Positions 1-10,850 of a stretch of 64,000 nt of DNA are shown here, one piece after another. Positions within the stretch are counted from its first letter, which is position 1, and the number at the start of each line of letters is the position of its first letter. A model generated the notes under the pieces. That model was not told the DNA's origin and searched no databases. It was given only the letters and a program-made list of their open reading frames with translations. Location of the stretch: the NCBI GenBank assembly GCA_039619475.1, contig CM077116.1, positions 6,510,001-6,574,000 of the forward strand, written 5' to 3'. The position numbers were made by a program, and so were the translations under genes. This DNA comes from Icerya purchasi. Taxonomy: Eukaryota > Arthropoda > Insecta > Hemiptera > Monophlebidae.

Positions 1-1870
1 GTTTAAAGCATATATAATATCGAGGTTAACAGTTTACATAGGATCATGACATCTGACTGCTCGTTTTTGTAAGCCTCGTATTGGAAAAGTATTTATGTTG
101 TTTAAAAATAATCGTAATATCTTTACGTATACCTTACGACAGAATATATTTTATCAAATAATTACTTTTTAGTATTAAATTTTCTTGAAATTGCTATCCT
201 TTTTCTATTTTTAAATTATTTAATTTCACGTAATTTATAAATATTCTTTTTGATAATAACCCAACCGAAAATTGCTGCTACTTTCTGTACTGCGTAAAGC
301 CGCGGTTACAGGTTCAGGAGTAATGTTCAAATTCCGCCAATCGTATTCACGCTTTTGGGCATTTCAAATTCGGTATCTTAATTCGAATCTACATTTCAAT
401 ATGGGAAATTAACGTTGGTAATACTTCGTCACTCGCGTTCATTGCCTTTTTCATTTTTAAATTTCGCGCTTCCGTGTACTATTTTCCCTACATTTTAATA
501 AAATGTTTTTGGCTAATTTTTGCCTGGTTATATTAAGCACAGAAAGTACACCTTTATGGAAACATTCATCGTCATCGTTACTCATGTGGGACTACCATCG
601 ACCGGTGCAATTTTTAATAAACAAAGGGGATCATTTGAATTACCGCACGCTGCTAAAAGTTATAAGCAGTAATGTAATAATGTATCCTCAATAATAAACT
701 TGTAAATAGCAATACGGGGGGTTTCAAATTCGTTTTCTTTACATATGAATCTACATTTTCGTAGTAATTCGCATTGATAATATTTAACTTTTTCGTCAAA
801 TTAAAAAATCCAAGCAAGAAGTTATTTCTTCAACGGTTTTGATCAAATTCACGAATTAGGAATTTTTAGAGGCTAGAAAACGATTAGTCTCGGCTTTGTT
901 TCGAGAACACTATTAAACGAACAATTTTAAAAGAGAGCTGTCCGCTTTGTGATTGAATTTTTACGGTCTATTCAAAAGTAAGTAATGCATCAGTTTATCA
1001 CGATAAACAAAAGAGTTTATTTACCAAAATAAATAAAAAATTAAAAACAGATAAATGTCTGTATATGTGTAAATGCTAAATGAAAGGTCGTCTCTGTCGT
1101 ATCATACGAATGGTGATAATTTTATATTCATATTTCTATAAATATCGAAGTTGGTTTTATTTTGAACGCAAAAAATTAACGCAACGTACACAACAATGTA
1201 AAGAGTACCTCGTGCACATATTGTTGCTAATTTATGAAACTCATTAATACATCGGCTGATGCGCAAGTTTAGAATAGATCTGAGCAAAGTATAGTCACCG
1301 AATACATTATTAATAAGCAATTCTTGTATTTCTAATATGTAATTAGTTTGCGGAAACGCTTCTAAACATATCGATGAAATTCATAAATTAGAGGGGCTCG
1401 GCGGCTGGTTCTAGAAGTCAAATGGTCGAGATCTCTAACAAATTTTGCTAAGCAATTTTTAAATGAAAGCAACCGGTGTTCGATTTAGTAATGAGACTGG
1501 TATTTAGGGTTATTAAAAAGTAAATAAAAATCGCACTTTTACTAAACATCAAATAACCGACAAAACCATATATCCTCGTTTGGTGATAAATTTATTTATG
1601 ATTTACACGGCAATTTTAAATGTTTTCCAATTGAAATGCACTGGCCAGTACGGACGATAAGTGTACAAAATAATATTTTTGGCTTATGAATTTTGAGTTT
1701 GGTTTTATTTCATGTAACAAGGGAATACACCGACATAGAAAAATAGCATGCGAACATATCTTTCGTATTATATGCATATTGTTACTACATTTATGAATAT
1801 TCGTGATTTGGAAAAGCAAAATAAACCCGAGTTTCTGTTACTAAATATGTTATGTACATTTTTGTATATA
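1..1870. other. AT-rich intergenic sequence, no gene recognised
   Basis: The open frames here are short, AT-driven and match no family I know. A few phrases recur at low similarity near 4.4 and 5.1 kb, in both orientations, for example the words around 'cacgaattagg' and 'ggcttatgaatttt'. This suggests very old repeat copies. I see no promoter, RNA gene or usable coding signal. Confidence 0.5.
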
Positions 1871-1874
1871 TTTA

Positions 1875-2765
1875 TATATATAAACTCGGTCATTTTGGCT
1901 TCGCAAGGGTATCTGCGCTTATATTTTTGTCTCTTTCTCGTCTGTACTTTGTATAAAATGATCAAAATTTACAACTTAATTCTTAAGCCGACCGCTATTA
2001 GATTTTATAACGAAAAAAATGTCCCAATTTTATATAATAGAAAAAAAAAATACAACCAATAATTTATAACATAAATTTTATTAAACTACCGAAACAACTT
2101 AACACACTACAACACATATAAATGATACTTCTTTTGCGTTTACATGGTATTATTAAATTAGCAATATAGTCTTTACATGCTTATTGCCATGGTGGAACTT
2201 CTTATTCATCAACCTGCATAGTAATAAGAAGTATATTCGTTATGTTTCCAAAAACGAAAACCGCCACCGAACGCAAACGTGAATTGCGGAAACGAAAACG
2301 GGACGACGAACTGTGTGCAATAGCGAAGAATTTGCCACATTTATACTTGATACGCCTTTTGGATCGAAAATGGCAGATGTAGAAAAGTTTGAAGCGTTTG
2401 ATAGCAGTTTAAGTTAACCGCCTCTGTGTTATACTAATAAAAAATAATAAGAAAAAAAATTATCCAAAGGGACTACACTTTTCACGTTTTTTGGCGAATA
2501 CTCAATTTGTGTTCACCGATTTTCATCATTACTCACACGGTACCTAAGTTGAATGACACTCTTTCTAATGGACAACGAATCAATCAAATCGATCCATATA
2601 AACATAAGTTATGCGCGAATAAACATAAAAAAAAAAAACACGCGATGAACGTATAACCTTCTTTTTTGAAGTCGGTAAAAATTAAAATATAACAAACGTT
2701 ACATAAAATTGGGACATTTTTTCTAATGGGGACCGGCCTAAGAATTATGTTGTAATTAACACCCC
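1875..2765. mobile_element. MITE-like repeat, copy 1, with ~70-bp terminal inverted repeats
   Basis: Positions 1966-2041 reappear inverted at 2697-2757. Both ends share the words 'taattctta', 'gccg' and 'atgtcccaatttta'. The result is an element of about 790 bp with long imperfect terminal inverted repeats and no transposase. The 90 bp before it (around 'tctctttctcgtctgtactt') recur before copy 2, so the repeat unit is wider than the inverted-repeat core. I cannot fix the target duplication or assign a superfamily. Confidence 0.55.
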
Positions 2766-2814
2766 CCCCACACACACATATATATATATATATAATGTAT
2801 GGATGCGTATGTGT

Positions 2815-3325
2815 GTGTATAAAGTCGGTCGCTTTGGCCTCGTTGGGGTTTTAGCCCTTGACCCCTCATGCTTACATTTCTATCTCTTTCTCTTCTATAT
2901 TTTATATAAAATGATCAAAATTTACAACGTCATTCTAACCTGCATCCATGGGCGTCGCCAGCAAGGGGCAAGGAGGGGCAGCTGCCCCCCCCCCCCTGGA
3001 GCTTTGAAACTTTTTAATCAACTGACATTGATGAGTATTCGTAGGCGCGTAATCATGGACAATTTGGAAAACTTATTTTAATTAAGATTTTATTCTTGTT
3101 TAATAAAATATTATGCCTTTACAACTTATAAATTTTATTTTTCCTATAACTCATATCCTCTTTCTATCATCTTGCCCCTCCCTGGCTCATCGGCTGGCGA
3201 CGCCCTTGCCTGCATCGGTACAAAAATAAAAATAACTATCACAAAAATCCTATCAGAACATTAATTGGGACATTTTTGGGGGGGGGGGGGGGGCAGGCCT
3301 AAGAATTACGTTATAATTAATATAT
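2815..3325. mobile_element. MITE-like repeat, copy 2, interrupted by a nested element
   Basis: This shares the lead-in sequence and both inverted-repeat ends with copy 1: 'tttacaacgtcattct' on the left, and the inverse of 'gcctaagaattacg' on the right. Without the nested hAT MITE the core would be only about 135-150 bp, so it is internally deleted relative to copy 1. A run of about 17 G sits at 3278-3294, exactly where copy 1 has a mixed sequence. That run may be a slippage product or a consensus error. Confidence 0.5.
2947..3208. mobile_element. Nested hAT-type MITE with 8-bp target duplication
   Basis: The termini are 16-bp inverted repeats: CATGGGCGTCGCCAGC on the left and, inverted, CAAGGGCGTCGCCAGC on the right. 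The flanks are a perfect 8-bp direct repeat, CCTGCATC (2939-2946 and 3209-3216). An 8-bp duplication with a CA-GGGCG terminus and the following G-rich/C-rich block is typical of non-autonomous hAT elements. There is no coding capacity. It lies inside MITE copy 2 and so inserted later. Confidence 0.85.
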
Positions 3326-3377
3326 ATACAAACACAGTAATAATCCAGTCTTACGCAGATTTATTCCGAACTTGCAG

Positions 3378-3640
3378 ATTAATCAAAGTATATGCTCACG
3401 AGTTTCATAAACATTTAAAAATACAACAGTAATACACACGTAATACAATAATTACAATTGCGCAACTTTATTTTTCAGTTTTAAAAGTGTATTTTATTTT
3501 GGTGTAATATTTAAAATTGCTATATAAATATACTGTAAAGGAATACAGTATTCTCGCGTTACGAAAAGCAAAAACAAATTCTAAATTCATAAGCCAGAAA
3601 CGTTATCAATTATAGATTATCATCCGTATAACTCTATAAC
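3378..3640 (+). repeat. Diverged direct repeat, unit 1
   Basis: About 150-260 bp recur in the same orientation 1.18 kb downstream. Shared landmarks, in order, are a 'cacgagttt'/'cgtgagttt' block, 'tttaaaaataaa', 'cacgtaatac'/'cacataatac', 'agtgtatttta' and 'aaattcataagcca'. By eye the similarity is roughly three quarters, so this is an old segmental or transposon duplication. No coding sequence is seen. Confidence 0.5.
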
Positions 3641-4560
3641 AACGTATTATATACTTGAATTGACGTAATATTTAAATCGGTAGGTAAAATGTAAATAAAT
3701 GTATTTCATCACGATATAAAGATATTATTATGCCCTTATCTATTTTCGGTTACTGTTTACGGTTAATTTCGAATACTAAAAATTTCGGATGTAAAAATTA
3801 TAATACGAAATAAAACACTCGGTAATAACTACGTAAGGCGATGTTGACTTTTACAAAAACGTCGACGGAGCCCCGAAAAAGACTATTTCAACAAAACAAT
3901 TACAAAATGCGGATTTTAAAAACGTTAAAATACGGAATGCACAGCAAAGTTGTCAACGAGAATAAACAAACGATACACGTGATAAACAAACAACAACAAA
4001 GAACGAACTTACTACAATAAAGGACGGACTAACAACAACTTAGGTAAAAAGACTCGATCGCAAACGGTTGACGAGCGGCCATTTATCATTTTTTTCTTAT
4101 ATTGTACAGCGGTTAATAAAAATCACTGGGTAGATATAAAATAAACTGAAAAACGTGTCTTTTGCAAGAAAATAATACTGAAAGCGAAATCTTTAAGCGA
4201 ATACGTCATTTAAAAAATATTAAAAAGAAATTAAAATAACCATTGTTTAACATTGTGCAAATCTACTATTAACCGTTACCATGGTAATAAGCAAATTGCT
4301 TACTTTTTAAGAAAACCCTAAAAATACAATTATCGCTTAAATTTTTGTCACTTATTTTTTACAATTGCAAGAATTTTCTCGACCATAAAACCTCGACCAA
4401 TCGATTTCTAGACACAGAAAACCACTAATTCGTGAATTTCATCAAAATCATTAGAACTGATTTCGAAAACCCGGTTACATATATACAATTTTTGTTCACT
4501 TAACAAGAAGTACCTGGTAACCCCGAGCCTTGCTTGCAGTTCCTTCAAACTGTCGAATGA

Positions 4561-4830
4561 ATCAAAATATACTCGTGAGTTTTACGAACGTTTAAAAATA
4601 AAATAATGTACACATAATACGAAGGCTACAACTGCATATGATAGGACCGTTATTTTTCAATTTTGGAAGTGTATTTTACTTTACGCAATATTTAAAATCG
4701 CAATGTAAATATATCTCGAACAAATTTATTTCATTGCAAAATTTCAATTTTCCATTTAACCTGGTAAATTAGTAAATTATTCAACCTGAAATAAAAAAAT
4801 TCAAAATTCATAAGCCATAAATATTACGAC
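4561..4830 (+). repeat. Diverged direct repeat, unit 2
   Basis: This is the partner of the unit beginning at 3378, with the same order of landmarks and many small indels. The sequence between the two units is AT-rich and holds nothing I recognise. A block around 4380-4470 ('aattcgtgaattt') recurs near 5095-5120, so duplication in this area was repeated or complex. Confidence 0.5.
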
Positions 4831-5165
4831 AAATCTGCATGATGTGTGTTTGTTTTTTTCGATTTTGATCAGATCACGTGTGTTTTTATTAAATTTTATT
4901 TTCTTCTACTGAAAATTTGCGGAATGTGATTATACTATGTCAGAAATGTGATAGTTTATTAATACTTCTGGCTTATGCATTTTAAATTTGTTTTTATTCT
5001 CCCTAAAATGAACATTGGTCGCCTTCCCTTTACAACAGCTCGTTTCGTAAAATTTTCTCAACACAATAAAATCTTGAACAATCGATTCCTGGACCCTAAA
5101 CAGCCTTAATTCGTGAGTTTAAAGCGATTTCCGAGAAATCAATTACATACATATTTCGCTCAGTA

Positions 5166-5202
<37 letters not shown>
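5166..5202. repeat. (TA)n microsatellite
   Basis: A nearly pure TA dinucleotide run. A short GA-rich tract follows at 5228-5250. Confidence 0.9.
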
Positions 5203-5207
<5 letters not shown>

Positions 5208-5393
5208 CGTTTGCGTGTGTGTGCAGTGAGAAAGAGAGGGAGAGAGAGAGGAACTGTTCAAAAAGTAATGATTTATTTGATGATGCCCAATTGTTACTTT
5301 TTTTATTACACAGCATTAGGAGGTTTTCACTAGACTTTATTTTTGGTTATAGATTAACACGAACTGCAATATTTTCGTAGGTTTCATATGGCG

Positions 5394-5687
5394 TTAGAAA
5401 TAGTTTTTGATGTTGTCAAAAATATAAGAATCTTCTAAAATGGCGTACAATTTTATATTTTCATCGATAAGATTTTTCTTTACTCTACAACGGTGAGGTT
5501 GGTCTTGTTTGCATGAATCACAGATCCACCTTTTAATATTTTCAGCAAAGTAAAAGTAGAATTTGATAATGAAATATTGAATATCTAGTAGATCCGAAAA
5601 GTATATTGAGGCAATTCTTTTCTCTGCGAACAGCTCACATTTTACGCTGCTCAGTTCAGTTTGAATAGAATCAGTTAGGTAACTCAT
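5394..5687 (-). CDS. Unrecognised 97-codon open frame, possible gene fragment
   Basis: An open frame of 97 codons begins with methionine. The middle contains a WICDSC motif followed by HRC, so a C-x2-C pair and a nearby His/Cys could bind metal, but no complete zinc-finger pattern is present. It lies just upstream of, and opposite to, the truncated R1-like LINE and ends about 30 bp before it. I do not recognise a family. In DNA this AT-rich a frame of this length can arise by chance, so it may be a fragment of an unknown transposon or not a gene. Confidence 0.2.
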   Translation of the reverse strand: MSYLTDSIQTELSSVKCELFAEKRIASIYFSDLLDIQYFIIKFYFYFAENIKRWICDSCKQDQPHRCRVKKNLIDENIKLYAILEDSYIFDNIKNYF

Positions 5688-5722
5688 GATCTATAATTAT
5701 TGAACAGAAAAAGTAAACATCT

Positions 5723-7801
5723 TTGAAACAGCTCAATAAAGAGTATAAACGACAGATATATAGGACAAAACTTCAACAGTGGAAGGAACTTGTTGCTTGT
5801 AGTACTTCCTGGGGCAAACCTTATAAAATAATATTCAAAAAAAAAACACAAATTAATGCAATTCCTGATATAGTTTATCAACAGCAAGTAATCAGTAATG
5901 ATGTAGGAAAATGTGATGCTTTTCTCAAGCATTTCTTACCTCAAAAAGCTGATATTCCACTTGTTATTTCCCCAATTTCTGAGGCTCAGTGCCCTGTAGT
6001 AAACGGAATAACTATAGACAATATCATTAAAAATCTCAATAATAGAAAAGCGGCTTCACCTGACAAAATCACAAACAAATTGGTAAAACAACTTAACCTA
6101 CAACTTGAAGAAATGTTCCTCCTAATCTTCAATAAATGTTTATATTTTCAAGTTTTTCCCAAATGCTGGAAAGCCGCCTTTATTAAACTTCTACCAAAAC
6201 CGGGAAAGGTACCATCTGACATCACTGCCTACCGCCCAATCTCTTTACTTAGCACTTTAGGTAAGGTCTTTGAGAAAATTGTAAATCAGTTACTTATAGC
6301 TGAGATTGACATGCAAAACCTGTTACACTTTAACCAGTTTGGCTTTCGTTCTGGAAGGTCTGCTGAGGGCGCAGTGTATAAATTAGTTCAAGTAATCAGG
6401 AACTTTATAAACTCTGGAAATACTGCGGTGGTGTTTTCCTTCGATATTGCTGGAGCATTTGACAACTGCAAATGGTCCGCAATAATTGACATTATGAAAA
6501 AGAACAACATCAACCCATTCCTAGTTAACATGATAATTAGCTACCTTTCTGATAGGGTTGCGCACCTTAACATAAACAACTATAGTAGATCAATGAGTGC
6601 ATGCTGCGGTGTTCCTCAGGGCTCTGTCCTTGGTCCCACCTTATGGAACATATTATATTCTTCTGTGCATCACAAGATTGAAACATATTGTAAATTCTTT
6701 AATAGCAGCTGCTCTCTGATATCCTACGCTGATGACCTCTGCCTGGTGTTTGAGGTCACTAACCACTTTGATTATAAGCAAATGTCTTTAATTATAGAAT
6801 ACTTAAATGAAACAGTCAACTGCCTAGGACTATCCTTCTCTGTTTCCAAATGTTCATACTCTGTGTTTGGCAGCAAAGAAGTAATAGAGAAAATTCACGA
6901 CCTAAAACTTCTCTCTGATCAGGGCTTGCAACACACAAATTTATTGAAATACCTCGGAATTCTCATAGATAGTAAACTTACTTTTCTGCCCCACCTTAAA
7001 TATATCAAAACCAAATGCGATTCTCTGTTTAGCAGTATCAGTCGACTGCAACATAACTGTTGGGGTTTACGTTACTCTGAACGAATCGTTTTATACAAGG
7101 GTTTAATTCAATCCTTATTTGGCTATGGAGCTGCTACTTATGTTAATCATAAGGTGTTGAAAAATGTCAATAGCTATCAGAGAAGGTTTCTCCTCAACAT
7201 TGCATCTCTTTATAGAACTACATCTACATCCGCAGCTTGTGTTATCACTGGTATATTTCCTATGGATTTATACATTACAGGCAGGGCTATCAAAAGCGAG
7301 TATTGGATTCGCAAGGATGTTAAATTGCTCACATCTCTGAACCTAATAAATAATAATTTGGTTGAAACTGTTAATTACAACTCCTCTATATTACTTAAAA
7401 AGCAAGTTCTACAGACTATAATTGCTGAGTGGCAGAGGAGATGGGTTGCTGATCATACTGGAAGGAAACCCTATTATTTTCTCCCTAGTATTTCAGACAG
7501 GCTAAGGATAAGTAAAATTAATATCAATTTCTATAGCGCTCACGTACTTTCTGGGCATGGAAAGTTTGGTGCCTACCTGTACAGGTTCCGACTTGTCAGC
7601 AGCCTAGGCTGTACTTGCTGTTCTCTTAATATTATTGATGACGTTGATCATTTTCTCTTTGATTGCCCCATGTTTAGTTACTTACGTTCCAAGTTCAATA
7701 TTATAAAAACTAACCCCACCCCCATTAATAGAACAAATCACTACCCCTTACTTAAGTTTGCTGAGGCAGCTTTGAGGCGTAAGTTTCAACTGAGTAATTA
7801 A
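5723..7801 (+). pseudogene. R1-like LINE ORF2 fragment: reverse transcriptase plus C-terminal zinc knuckle
   Basis: This is an uninterrupted 692-codon frame for the reverse transcriptase used in target-primed retrotransposition. Visible landmarks are AYRPISLLSTLGKVFEK near residue 170, QFGFRSGRSAEGA near 210, catalytic motif A FDIAGAFDN near 240, GVPQGSVLGP near 297 and the catalytic YADD box near 335. An R1-type stretch follows with YRTTSTSAA around residue 500. The C-terminus carries C-x2-C...H-x4-C (CTCC...HFLFDC), the zinc knuckle of R1/I-group LINEs. FDIAGAFDN and YRTTST point to the R1 clade. The first codon of the frame is TTG and the endonuclease domain is absent, so this is a truncated copy. 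It has an unusually clean frame and is probably a recent insertion. Confidence 0.85.
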
Positions 7802-7876
7802 ATCATTTCTGTTAAATCCAAACATTTACGAAACCCTATTATTCAGGATTATCTGCTTTCTCTTCACAACTCATCC

Positions 7877-7960
7877 TAACTTAATTTAACTTAATGTAAC
7901 TTAATTTAACTTAATGTAATTTTATTTAATTTTATTTAATTAATTTAATTTATTTATTTA
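7877..7960. repeat. Short tandem 'aacttaattt/aacttaatgt' repeats
   Basis: Ten-base units alternate and decay into 'tttatttaatt'. They lie in the 3' untranslated part of the R1-like LINE. Confidence 0.7.
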
Positions 7961-8426
7961 TAAATTGTAATTCAGTGATAGCCATTAAGTTTTGTTTCAT
8001 TCAAGTCGTTAATTTCTTTTTGATTAAATATTAGTAGCTTATTATAGTTATAGAATTACAATTCTCACGTATGCACTAAATCAAACGTTATCCCAACAAC
8101 TTTTATTTTCGTACATCACGGCTACTGTATTTTACCTTTCTTATTATTACAGTTAATTTAACTAAGAATGTAATATAGCAATTAAATACTTTAATTTTCT
8201 TGGTAATAGTTGGGACTATGTTCTTTATCATCCTGACTAATACCCACAATTTATCTATAAGTACACTTTTGCAAAGGACCTCTCACACACAACTCTTTTT
8301 TTTTTTTTTTTTTTATTTTTCGTTTTCATCCTTTCATTAATCCTAGACTGTTAGCTTGAGTTCATAGTTACAATACACACACAGTCCTCTGCACCTTTAT
8401 ACACTTATTTTCTTAATATACGGTTT

Positions 8427-8457
<31 letters not shown>

Positions 8458-8460
<3 letters not shown>

Positions 8461-9300
8461 AAAATTATAATAATATAATAAATTAATGATACGGTTTCGT
8501 ACTTCTAAATACATGTAAGAAAACCTATATCATTCCATTCAAAACTACTGCCAAATTTAGAATTGTTCACAATTTCAAATATTTCCCTGTTTCGTATTTA
8601 AAATTTAGTCACGATACGTTAAAATTAGCGGATCTAGACACGCGGCAGCGTGTCAAGCCAAGTTCAAGACAAAAAAAGGGAACTGGCGACGACGCAGCCG
8701 TGTGTTTACACGAACCATTTGGAGTCACTTTTAACTCCCTAATAACTCAAAATCTATTTAACATAAACACATGAAATTTGGTTCATTTATTAACTTCATA
8801 GATTAACTAAAATCCCAAATTTCATAAATACAACTCAAACGGTTATTGAGATATTAACGTCTAAAAATCGAAATTTTTATCACTGACCGAAATATAGATC
8901 AAAAACCTAACCCACTTCCAGGTGATCTAGAAAGTTGAAATTTGTCGTCCAGCTGGGTAATTGTGTGTGTATACAAAGGGAAAAATCAGAAAACAGTGAA
9001 CTTATACGATTTGAAATATTTTCCAAGCAATCGATTTTCATTAACAGCTAGCGCCCTTTAAGGCTTTGTGTGCATTTTTATAATAAAATTCCAATCGAGA
9101 TACTTGAGACCTACCGGAAAATAAATTTAAAATTGCTGTGAAGAAAGTTCTGCTTGACAAAGCTTATTATAAAATAGATGACTATCTTAATGATAAACGT
9201 ATATTATAGAGCAATGCAATTCCAGAATAGCACGAGAAATGAACATTGTATACTGATTTTGACATACTTGTAAAAAAAAGAGATGAAAGCAACATGAGAC
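8458..9300. other. No gene recognised
   Basis: Mixed AT-rich sequence with a somewhat more GC-rich block at 8630-8720. No frame, RNA or transposon terminus could be assigned. Confidence 0.4.
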
Positions 9301-9925
9301 TTTTTTTTTTTTTTTTTTGGACTTGTCAACCGGGGACCTTTACCCAGAAACAATTAGAATAGGAAGGAATCACTTATATCTTAATACGGTCAGACACCGT
9401 TAGGAGAAAGGAAAAAATAATAGGAACAATCTGTGGAGAGGGAAGAGATAGAACATAAGAGGCGCAGTATGGAGTAGGAAGACCAAGTCTCAGCAAACTG
9501 AAGTAGAAAGCCGAGCACTCAGCAGAAAGAGATGAACACTTAATAAATACGTGATCAGCATCGTAAACACGCTCTTCGTTCGAGTGGAGAGGACAATATG
9601 GAGAGGCAACCAACGAAAAACGAAAGCGGAAGGAAGATAATAAAGTATGACTTAAGAGCGCAGACGAATAACGGAGACAACAACAGAACGACGAAGTGAA
9701 GGAAACAAAGAGAACCACGGATTGGCAGGAAGACTAGGTTGAACAGACAGATAGAAATAACGATTGTTAGAGAAAGAGGAAACATATACATCCGATGCCA
9801 TAACCTAAGATGAAAACTTTTGCATAGAGGAAGGAGATTGGGCGAAGGGACTTTTTTAAAGAAGTAAGAATAGGCAGCAAAGTCAATGAGTCCGCCGCTT
9901 CATTACCGCCCATATTTATGGACCC
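9301..9925 (-). mobile_element. LINE 3' end (RNase H tail), 5' truncated, minus strand
   Basis: A T18 run at 9301-9318 is the poly(A) tail of a minus-strand insertion. Reading leftward, the frame carries GGNEAADSL, the end of a LINE-type RNase H domain, near the right edge. It then shows a C-terminal segment with 'DADHVFIKC', the H-x4-C half of a zinc knuckle, and 'LLRLGLPTPY'. The same C-terminal words occur in the copy near 48.3 kb, so both belong to one family of the R1/I group. The frame is broken and the reverse transcriptase is missing. Confidence 0.7.
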
Positions 9926-9929
9926 TGTG

Positions 9930-10100
9930 TGCTACAGTAAGGATTTATTTCCACTTCTTCCTCTCAGCCATACAGTTCCGAAGTGGTGGTAGTTTTAGAG
10001 TTAGGGGACAGACGGGCTCGATAACCTGACTTTCAAAAAGTGCTCACTCTGTAAGTCTATTTTGAAGAATAAACGATTTAAATTTGAATTTGAATGAATA
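9930..10100 (+). mobile_element. Probable retroelement 3' tail ending in 'aaatttgaatttg' repeats
   Basis: About 160 bp end in 'aataaacgattt' followed by repeated 'aatttg' units and then (ATA)n, which resembles the 3' end of a LINE or SINE. A similar 'caaattcaaattc' tail lies inverted at 54494. No coding part is left, so the family is unknown. Confidence 0.35.
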
Positions 10101-10133
10101 ATAATAATAATTTCTTTACAAAAAGTAATAATA

Positions 10134-10846
10134 TCCCATAAAAAACATAAATGTAAAAATGGGAGCCAAGTTCAATATTAAGAATATGTGTGGTTGTCGA
10201 CTTCGCTGACAAAAAAATTGAGATCTAAATGGATTCCAAGTTCTGTAGATAATCCTGAAATTTATTTATAAGAACATACAACATCTTAAAATTAAAACAC
10301 AATCTTTTTATTTTTTTCCACTGCAACAATGTTTGCTATTTAAAAATATATAATATCTTAAATTTGAATAGTCGAAATGTTTAACAGAAAGCAGATAATT
10401 TAGGATAAATTCTAACGATTTCACTTGGCTAATTTTCACATACAAGTTATCTTATATTTGGCCAATCAACTCATCTTCTTTATGTTATACGCAAGTTACT
10501 GCTTTTATATTGTAAGGTCAACATATCCTACTTTTGGTTTGCTGGTAAAAACTAACCAAGTCAAATCGTTAGAATTTATCCTAAATTATCTGCTTTGTGT
10601 AAATAATTCGATTGTTCAAATTTAAGAAGTTATATTTTTAAGTAACAAACATTGTTTTAGCAGAAAAAAACGAGACATTGTATTTTAATTTTAGAATGTT
10701 GTATGTTCTTATAAATAAATTTCAGAATTATCTACAGAACTTGGTACCCATTTAGATCTCAATTCTTTTGTCGGCCAAGTCGACAACCACGCATATTCTT
10801 GATATTGAACTCGGCTCCCAATTTTACATTTATTTTTTTGATGGGA
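10134..10846. mobile_element. Fold-back element: ~300-bp imperfect inverted repeats around a ~110-bp loop
   Basis: The left arm (10134-10440) reappears inverted at about 10545-10846. Shared blocks, from outside inward, include 'tgggagcc', 'gttgtcgac', 'gagatctaaatgg', 'ttctgtagataat', 'gaacatacaacat' and a 26-bp identical inner block around 'gcagataatttaggataaat'. No transposase is encoded. The outermost words are 'tcccat' on the left and its inverse 'atgggat' on the right. The 66-codon frame across the loop and right arm is not a convincing gene. It is most likely a MITE or fold-back transposon of unknown superfamily. Confidence 0.75.
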
Positions 10847-10850
10847 TTAT

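Larger units (their letters stand above)
5714..8457 (+). mobile_element. R1-like non-LTR retrotransposon, 5' truncated, with poly(A) tail
   Basis: The element consists of a reverse-transcriptase frame, about 650 bp of 3' untranslated sequence, and a 27-nt poly(A) run (8431-8457) marking the 3' end. The endonuclease half that normally precedes the reverse transcriptase is missing: a stop lies just upstream of the frame and no endonuclease motif is seen. This is the usual 5' truncation of LINE insertions. The 3' untranslated part contains a tandem 'aacttaatttaacttaatgt' stretch and an internal T20 run. I could not identify target-site duplications with confidence. Confidence 0.8.

Noticed and set aside
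1748..2062. 104-codon plus-strand frame
   Set aside because: Crosses the end of a MITE-like inverted repeat, is rich in Tyr/Ile/Asn, and is accounted for by the repeat.
9374..9791. Two overlapping minus-strand frames treated as separate genes
   Set aside because: Both belong to the same decayed LINE C-terminus; the frame changes within it.
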